From Papio anubis (lineage: Eukaryota > Chordata > Mammalia > Primates > Cercopithecidae), in NCBI RefSeq assembly GCF_008728515.1, contig NC_044989.1:82034147-82098146 (forward strand): a DNA stretch of 64,000 nt. Reading direction: 5' to 3'. This document shows, piece by piece, positions 57,755-64,000 of this stretch. Position numbers and translations under genes: made by a program. Below the pieces are notes generated by a model. The model worked only from the letters and a program-made list of their open reading frames with translations. It had not been told where the DNA came from and did not search any database. Positions within the stretch are counted from its first letter, which is position 1, and each line of letters starts with the position of its first letter.

Positions 57755-58232
57755 TGTTATATATAAAGTTTCAGTGCTGCAAAAGAAATAGCACTCGAAT
57801 ATAAAATTTTCTTTTTAATTCTCAGCAAGGCAAGGTACTATAGAAGGGTGTGCCCTTACAGATGGAGCAATGGTAAGTGCATACTTGAACAAGGGAGGGA
57901 AAGGGGTTCTTATTCCTGATGCACATGGTCCTTACTGCTGTGTCATTCCTCTATTAGCTAGGGTTAGACCGCACAGGCTAAACTAATTCTGATTGACTAA
58001 TTTAAAGAAAGTGAGTGGTTTGGCAGGGAAAATGGTTATGAAATGAGTCAGGGTGGAGAATGAGTCAGGGTGGAGTAGGTAATCGGAATGAGTCAAGGTG
58101 GAGAATGAGTCAGGGTGGAGCAGGTAATCAGAAAAGGTTGCTTTAGGAGGAAGTTAAGTTTAAAAGTTGAAGGCAAAGAATTGTATGTACTGACATATTC
58201 TTTCAAGAGAAATTTAGAATTCATATTTAACA
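57755..58232 (-). repeat. ERV B 5' LTR
   Basis: 478 bp, longer than its partner because of duplications in U3 (58042-58120). In viral sense it has an 'attaaa' signal near 57815 and an 'ataagaa' TATA-like element near 57910. It is colinear with the 3' LTR otherwise ('ttcagtgc', 'agaaatagcactcg', 'ctcagcaaggcaaggtac'). Confidence 0.93.
58042..58120 (-). promoter_or_regulatory. Four 17-bp U3 repeats with AP-1-like motifs
   Basis: Four copies of a unit 'aatgagtcagggtggag' (58042-58058, 58059-58075, 58087-58103 with one change, 58104-58120), arranged as two pairs separated by 11 bp. Each contains TGAGTCA, the consensus AP-1 heptamer. The 3' LTR has a single decayed unit ('aatgagttagggtggag'). Tandem enhancer duplications in U3 are common in gammaretroviruses. 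Confidence 0.85.
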
Positions 58233-58426
58233 TTATCTTTGTTTCAAAGTTAAGCTATAAATTTCTCTCAAAGTTAGTTTGGCGTATGCCCAAGAATGAA
58301 TAAGGACACCCTAGAATTTAGAACAAGGACATTCTAGAGGTTAGAAGCAAGATGGAGTTGGTAAGGTCAGATCCCTTTCACTGTAATAATTTTCTCACTG
58401 TTATAATTTTTGAAAAGGTGGTTGTA
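58233..58426 (-). mobile_element. Older LTR, right part (split by ERV B)
   Basis: Continues the LTR begun at 49149: 'atctttgtttcaaagttaag', 'agtttggcgtatgcccaaga', 'gttagaagcaagatggagtt' and 'ggtcagatccctttcactg', ending near 'aaaggtggttgta'. The two pieces join naturally across ERV B ('gcag' plus 'ttatctttg'). Confidence 0.75.
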
Positions 58427-58869
58427 AGTAAACAAACAAACAAAAAAACAGTTTATCTTAGGTGTAACGAAGAAAACAAGGTTTGGATTATTATGTTAAA
58501 AGTCACAGCAACTGGTCAAAGATGATTTTATTAAACGTGTTAATTCATAGTTCCATCCTCTAGATAATAAAATGAAATAACATAGTTCACATGTATCTTT
58601 AATCTACAAAATCTACAAATCCTTCAGAGGATTTTGGGATTGTTGCAAGTTTTAGATACCATGTTGCATTGATCACATACTGACAGTTATCAAATCTCAG
58701 TGTTAAAATCAAGGAACTTAGAAGATAGGGCAGTGTTTTGACCATCCTGACAGTCCCTTTATGAGACAATAAATGCATTTATTTGTGTATTTCATTCAAC
58801 AGATATTAAGCATGCTTTGTTTCATATACTTTATAAGAAATAAAGCAGTTTTAACAATAAATATGACAC
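58427..58869. other. Unassigned non-coding sequence
   Basis: Begins with an (AAAC)n-like patch at 58427-58450. No gene or classifiable repeat is recognised. Confidence 0.5.
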
Positions 58870-58876
58870 AATTTGT

Positions 58877-59180
58877 ATTTTTTTTGTTTTTTTCTTTTTT
58901 GAGATGGAGTCTTGCTCTGTCGCCCAGGCTGGAGTGCAGTGAGGGATCTCAGCTCACTGCAAACTCTGCCTCCCAGGTTCACGCCATTCTCCTGCCTCAG
59001 CCTCCCGAGTAGCTGGGACTACAGGCGCCCGCCACCACATCCAGCTAATTTTTTTTGTATTTTTAGTAGGACGGGGTTTCACTGTGTTAGCCAGGATGGT
59101 CTTGATCTCCTGACCTTGTGATTCACCCGTCTCGGCTTCCTAAAGTGCTGAGATTACAGCGTGAGCCTGTAAATCTGGCC
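58877..59180 (-). mobile_element. Alu Y-like element, rearranged 5' end
   Basis: A reverse Alu with an interrupted T run, 'gagatggagtcttgctctgt', 'ttcacgccattctcctgcct' and 'tagccaggatggtcttgat' (AluY-like text). The 5' end of the Alu reads 'gcgtgagcctgtaaatctgg' and lacks the normal 'ggctcacgcc' order, so it is mutated or rearranged. 'aatttgtat' before and 'aatttttat' after may be the target duplication. Confidence 0.9.
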
Positions 59181-59268
59181 AATTTTTATGTTTAAACTCA
59201 GAGTTTATTTGAAGAAGAAAAACACAGTTTATATATTATCAACATTAGAGTAGGCAGATAGTTAGACA

Positions 59269-59892
59269 TGAGCAGGAAAGGGAGCTCCCTGGTGGAGAAA
59301 GCTCTGAAAAATCTCACACCGAAGAGACCACCTCAAACATGCTGCTAAATATGAGCAGAGAGGAAGGGAAATTCCTATGCAGAAGGGAATGCTCTGAAGT
59401 GCACTTAAGATGCCCCCAAATCACTCCTTCTGCAGTTAACCTATCTGAATGTAGCTGCATACTAATAAGAAAGGAAGAACGGCAAAGTAGACATTCCTAA
59501 GAGGTATGCAGGCACAATAAGTACAGATTCAATGGCTATACGACCTTCCCGGGGTGGTGGTCATGAGCAATGCTGCCATTGGGTAGAATTCATATTGATC
59601 ACCAGGCCCCATGCACACGCATCAACTGACATTAAGCTGTCTTAAGACAGAGAAACTAGACAAAGACAAAGCAGAGACTTATGGCAGAGGTAGGAACTTA
59701 AATAAGCAGTCTGACATTAAAAAAACCACAATGCAGAACTCTTCTTATAGTTCCCAGCCAGGTTAGCCTGCTCCTCTCTTGGAGCATACTCTTATTTACT
59801 TAATAAACCTTTTGGTTACTTTACTAATTGGTCTCTTGGCCAAATTCTTCTAAGAAGACTAAGAACTCAGCGCCCCACACTTCCTAGTAACA
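59269..59892 (+). mobile_element. Probable ERV1-type LTR
   Basis: Forward LTR-like sequence from 'tgagcaggaaagggagctcc' to 'cttcctagtaaca'. Near the end it has an 'aataaa' signal in 'tacttaataaaccttttgg' followed by 'ggtctcttggccaaattctt', the R-U5 style of several class I LTRs. No matching target duplication was seen. It is the one LTR in this cluster on the plus strand. Confidence 0.5.
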
Positions 59893-59910
59893 TAAATATA
59901 ATAAAATAAG

Positions 59911-59942
<32 letters not shown>
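59911..59942. repeat. (ATCT)n tetranucleotide microsatellite
   Basis: Seven to eight uninterrupted ATCT units just after the LTR edge; likely length-polymorphic. Confidence 0.95.
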
Positions 59943-59997
59943 CTATCATATGATGGGATCCTAGCTATGGCTATGTGGGATGTTATGGGGAGAGTTT

Positions 59998-60650
59998 GAC
60001 CCTGAAATACTATTTAGGGGAGAAAATGCTTTCCCTTTACCCTTTTAAATTTAGTAAGTGTAGACATTAGGCAGTAAATTACAAAAGACAGATTCACAAG
60101 AGAAAAAAACAAGATGTAATTATGTTTGTATGGAAGTTCATGAAGAAATGTGATTCAAAGTGATTAGAATTGGGGGCTTATATCTTAATAAGGGATGGAG
60201 AGGGTGAAGGGGCACTGCTAGAAAAACACATGAGTTGGAAGAGAGAAGAAAGGCAACCTATGGAATAACAAATGACATTTTGTAAAAGTACATGGGCCCT
60301 TAGGAGAATAGATGAGGGATATGATAATTTTGTGACAGTGTCTCTTTGAGAGTGGTGCTGAATGAATTCTTATCTTGAGAAGATTATAGTTGCTGCACGG
60401 GAGGAGATTTATGACAGTTGATTTTTAGGCAGATAGGAATTTTCAGAAACTCAAATGCCTTCAGCTCCAATAATTTTTATGCCACAGTGGCTTTTTCTGG
60501 GCCCCTTTGCTATCTTTAAGAATAGAGACTTTTAAATTGAATTTGGAAGTAGAGGGGAAGATTATACATGGGTAGTACATGCTGGGGGCTGTTTAGTTTT
60601 ACTGACCAGGGGAAAAACAAGGATACAGTAGATTGTTAAAGAAATTCAGA
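59998..60650 (-). mobile_element. Probable ERV1-type LTR
   Basis: Reverse LTR-like layout: 'attagaattgggggcttata', 'aagtacatgggcccttagga', 'tgacagtgtctctttgagag', 'ttatgccacagtggcttttt', 'tacatgctgggggctgttta'. This matches in order a class I LTR text known from primate genomes. Edges are approximate. Confidence 0.45.
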
Positions 60651-60654
60651 GAAG

Positions 60655-61030
60655 TATTTTAGTTAGACAGTACAAACAGATTTTATTCAGGGACTATTGC
60701 AATATGCTAGAAGAATCTTCGATATAGGACTGGGCTCAATTCTAAATACTGTAAGAATGAACAAGGATTTATAGCCAGCTCTCAGAGTGGATGTCAGCAG
60801 GTGGACAATCACCAAAGCAACAATGGAAGTAAGGGGGGATTCTCGCTGAAGACAGCCCAGAGTGATTAGATATTAAGGGTGGGAGCTGAGGAATTTTATT
60901 AGATATCTAGGGGAATGAGATATCAAGAATGGGGGATTCCCTTCTCCCTAAACTGAGTTAGCAGGTTTCTTGCGTTCAAACAATAAAACAACAAGAAAGA
61001 AATAAGGAAGCCCAAAATGCAGGGCTTGGT
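60655..61030 (-). mobile_element. Possible ERV LTR fragment
   Basis: 'acagattttattcagggact', 'aggactgggctcaattctaa', 'acagcccagagtgattagat' and 'gggggattcccttctcccta' resemble a reverse-oriented LTR R-U3 region. Family and edges not determined. Confidence 0.35.
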
Positions 61031-64000
61031 AGAAAAGAGAGCTCACAGGAGCCTGGCTAAACTTGAGTCAGGAGAGAGTCTCAGTATGAAACCAGGGAGC
61101 GGGAGGAAATGGTGATAGTGATAGAAGCAAATGCCAAGTAGGATGATCTCCTGGAATTCATTTGTAAGGAAATTAACTGCCTCTGATTTCATTAAAAAAT
61201 TTTTAGGTTTAGCTTGAATCTCACCCACTATCTATGTAAGTAGTGATATTTACTGGCAGAGATGTTACACCTTTAGACAGCAAATAATTAAAATTCAAAC
61301 AATTGTTTGGAAGACAGTTTCCAATCAAGCAGGACTAAATACTCTGATGAGGTCAGGGCCTCAGTGGAGAACAATATTGATCATTAAGGGAAAGCTTTGC
61401 TGTGGTTGATCTTGAATGGACTAAATTGCTCAGTGAGAAAATTTTCTATTGAAAAGAAGTTGTCAGATTTCTTCAAATTCTTCTTTTCTAACTAAGCTTT
61501 TAAATTTGAACTATAATTTCAAAAAAAAAAAAAAGTGTGTTTGGGGATGAAGAGGGTAATAAAATTCTGTAGCCAGCAAAGAATTGTGAATGGAATAAAA
61601 GGATAATTTTAAAACCTTAATGAAAACAGAAAATAACAGCAATTTAGGGAGCTCATTGACATCATTTTACTGTTTGTAATTGGTAGGCAATTAGCATGCA
61701 ATTGTCCCATCTCAGTTGGTTTTCAGGAAGTTTTCTCTTTTCCCATACACAAATTATTCATTTTTTTTTTTCCCATCCAGAGTCTTTTGGCCTTCTCTCA
61801 CAGGTTTTATTGTTTTCACACTCTTTAATCATATATTTCTTAGTAACTGTGTACATTTTCCGTAATAGTGTTGCCAAACACTTAAATTCACTCGTTAAAA
61901 GATACAACCTCTTTGTGTGTTTTTTTTTTTTTTTTTTTTTTTTTTTTTGGGAAGGGAAACATAACTTGAGTTTTGTCAGTGGAGTAATACTTGCCAAATT
62001 GTTTGACTTTTAAGGGTAATTAACCATTTTTTTCTTTTAGCACCAGAATACTTTTCAGATGAATGCTTGAAATCCTCTCATTAGAGAATTAGTGGCATTT
62101 AGTGTAAATTTCTCCAGCAATATAAATGTCTTTTTTTGTGAGATACATTAAATAAAATCTGTACTTAGAATGGATTTTCTAGTTTTCATATAAATATATT
62201 TTTAAAAATCTCCTGTAATACATCTGTTCTGAATATAACAAAAATATGCACTTAACCCAAGACAAAACGTACAGAGGGATATTCAGTTACCACATCCAGC
62301 ACCAAATCCTGGATCTATAATCCAGATTTATTCTATCTGATTTTGATATCAATGGATCAATGATCATTGAAATCACAACACAATTCTAAGTAAGTAATAA
62401 TGGAGGGAAAAGAGGATAACTTAACTAAGTCTTCCCTATTGCCATGTTTATATCATATAGTACAGATAGCTCATCTTTCTCTTACTTTGGTGATGTTACT
62501 ATTGACAAGCGTGGGTTTTATTGGTCAACCCAACACTGAAAGCACTGTAGCTGCCTTATGTGTCAATTCTAGTGTACTCCATTGGTTCATAGCCAGAAAT
62601 CCTATTGAGTAATGGTCCTTAAACATATATTCTATTTTTTTGCAATTTTGGTCTCTTGTGGGTGGCTTAGATATCAACCAAATGTCTCTGTGTTTGTAGT
62701 TTGCTCAGACATAAAGTGAAGAAAGTATTTGGCTAGAGCAGCAAGGCATTGGTAAATTGTGTCTGCTATTCTGCTGCCGTGCCTCCAGGGAAAGGCACTT
62801 TCAGTTGAATCTCTACCTTTTACATAATTTGGTGCTCAGCAGGAGATATTTGGGAGGACCCAAGGAGATCAGGTTCCTGTTTTTCTCTTTGTCCTCAAAT
62901 GTCCGTATCTTTATCAAAACTCTGGTCCTCCCTGTTGCTCCCAAATGTGTTCACTTGGAATCTTTCTGTTTTCTGCTGGATATTTTGAAAAGATGTGAGA
63001 AGCAGCCTACATACTCCAAATTTCTGGCTATTAAAACTCAAGCATCTCTAACGAGGTCTTTGAAAGCTCAGGGGTTGATAGTTCAAACATGATTCAATAA
63101 CAAGCATCATTATTATCATTCAGTTCCTTAGGAATAAAGAAATTTTCATTTCCTGCCATCCCATCTAAACACAGTTACTACTCTTCATCACTGGTAGCAT
63201 TGTATTAGAGTGCAAACTGCATATGAAAGAGACCTATTCCAAGGAAACTAAGTGAAAAAGAGTTGGAAATGCATTAACTCACCTGAGGAGAAAAGGGGTT
63301 GAGTTGGCCTCTGAAACATCCGAAATACAAAATACACAATTTTTTAAAATTTTTCTAATTCTGTTATTCATTTGCTCTCCAAGATCATCTTGACTTTGCC
63401 CTTATTTTTTCCTGGTTTTATAAAGGGAAACTTGGCTACCAAGGAATAAAGGGTTATGTTACCTGAGTTTTATAAACCAGGAGAAAAGGGAGACTTTCAG
63501 GGAGTCAGTGAATAATGAAACCATCCCTTGATCCATCGCTGTGAAAGCAGAAACAAGGCGGAAGGATATAATGATTAGCAATTATTAGTTTGCATTCCTA
63601 TTTCTATAGACAAGACACTCAAATGATAGCCTCCTGAGACCTACATGGAAATGAGGAAAGTGAATCCCCCAAAGGAATAAGTGTTTTGCTTTGAGAAGAG
63701 ATTGGTATGATTAGCAGAAAAATATAATAAAATAGAACAGATGTCCACACTGTATAGGTTTTCTCTATTGCCCTTGAGATACATACATTTAGTTTCAGAT
63801 TCTTGAAGCGAAACAGTCACTTTCAGAAACAATTGCCTTCCCTTTTGTTAACTATAACATAAACATATCACCGGGGGTGTAGGTTTTATGTTTTAATAGT
63901 TTTGGCAGGAAAAAAAAAAAAGGAGCAGTTTGTTGGAACCACTCACGCTCCAAAATATTTTTCTTGCCATCCTGAGATTCCACCATCTGTAACTCCATTG
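61031..64000. other. Unassigned non-coding sequence with A/T runs
   Basis: No gene or classifiable repeat recognised. Homopolymer runs lie at 61521-61534 (A), 61920-61948 (T) and 63910-63921 (A). The open frames at 61696-62013 (crossing the T run) and 62757-63092 show no domain and have no exon-like context that I can support. Confidence 0.45.
61920..61948. repeat. T homopolymer run (about 29 bp)
   Basis: A pure T run with no Alu or L1 body on the downstream side ('gggaagggaaacataacttg'). Confidence 0.88.

Larger units (their letters stand above)
49574..58232 (-). mobile_element. ERV B: near full-length gammaretrovirus-like provirus
   Basis: A reverse-oriented provirus of about 8.66 kb inserted in an older LTR. 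In viral sense: 5' LTR (57755-58232), primer site, leader, gag, pro, pol (RT, RNase H, integrase), env and 3' LTR (49577-50018). Target duplication is best read as ttat (49570-49573 and 58233-58236) if three extra bases at the 3' LTR edge are counted as LTR. All genes are broken by stops and frameshifts, and the LTRs differ by many substitutions and indels, so it is older than ERV A. The tRNA-Pro-like primer site, single zinc knuckle and CX6CC Env place it in class I. Confidence 0.92.

Noticed and set aside
58042..58120. Short spaced repeats as a CRISPR array
   Set aside because: The units are adjacent or nearly so, lie in a retroviral LTR of a primate genome, and have no variable spacers of regular length.
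49577..58232. ERV B env or gag as a captured host gene
   Set aside because: Every gene has several stops and frameshifts, and no single frame spans a full domain set.
62757..63092. 111-codon plus-strand open frame as a possible exon
   Set aside because: No recognisable domain, no convincing splice signals and no neighbouring exons.

Overview
This window is ordinary primate nuclear DNA with no host gene that can be supported. It reads as an intergenic, AT-rich desert filled with transposable elements of several ages: MIR and L2 remnants, MaLR and ERVL LTRs, a Tigger1 DNA transposon, L1 elements, eight Alu copies and at least two proviral endogenous retroviruses. The Alu at 17431-17731 carries base combinations characteristic of the Alu Y branch that expanded in Old World monkeys. 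It lies between perfect target-site duplications, so the source is probably a cercopithecid (macaque, baboon, guenon or relative) and not human. That assignment rests on remembered consensus differences, not on a search.

Layout. 1-14 kb: a partial MLT1-like LTR at the left edge, one Alu, MIR and L2 remnants, an ERVL LTR (9.6-10.0 kb) and long unassigned stretches. 14-25 kb: an MST/THE1-like MaLR LTR, old L1-like sequence holding the monkey-type Alu, more Alus, and an internally deleted Tigger1 with its TA flanks (21.9-23.8 kb), itself hit by an Alu. 26-27 kb: a 5'-truncated L1. 31 kb: a MER8-like element. 32.9-39.3 kb: a 5'-complete but decayed L1 with a younger L1PA fragment inserted in it; the older L1 lacks much of ORF1 and the start of ORF2.

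41-61 kb is an endogenous-retrovirus cluster, almost all on the minus strand. ERV A (42648-46923) is a compact provirus with two about 455-bp LTRs, a GTAGC target duplication and a near-perfect tRNA-Phe primer site. It keeps gag, protease and reverse-transcriptase remnants, then a large deletion joins RT to the tail of Env. A solo LTR with TAATA duplications follows (47044-48182, with an Alu inside), then another probable solo LTR. ERV B (49574-58232) is an older, near full-length gammaretrovirus-like provirus with recognisable gag, pro, pol and env, a decayed tRNA-Pro primer site and an array of AP-1-like motifs in its 5' LTR. It sits inside a still older LTR whose halves are at 49149-49573 and 58233-58426. 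Further probable LTRs lie at 59.3-61 kb. 61-64 kb holds only homopolymer runs.

All coding remnants carry frameshifts, stops or large deletions. None looks able to make a complete functional protein, and I see no undescribed biological system. The points most worth a second look are the ERV A deletion product and its modest LTR divergence, the nesting and U3 motif array of ERV B, and the L1-in-L1 structure. Subfamily names are from memory and should be confirmed with a repeat library.
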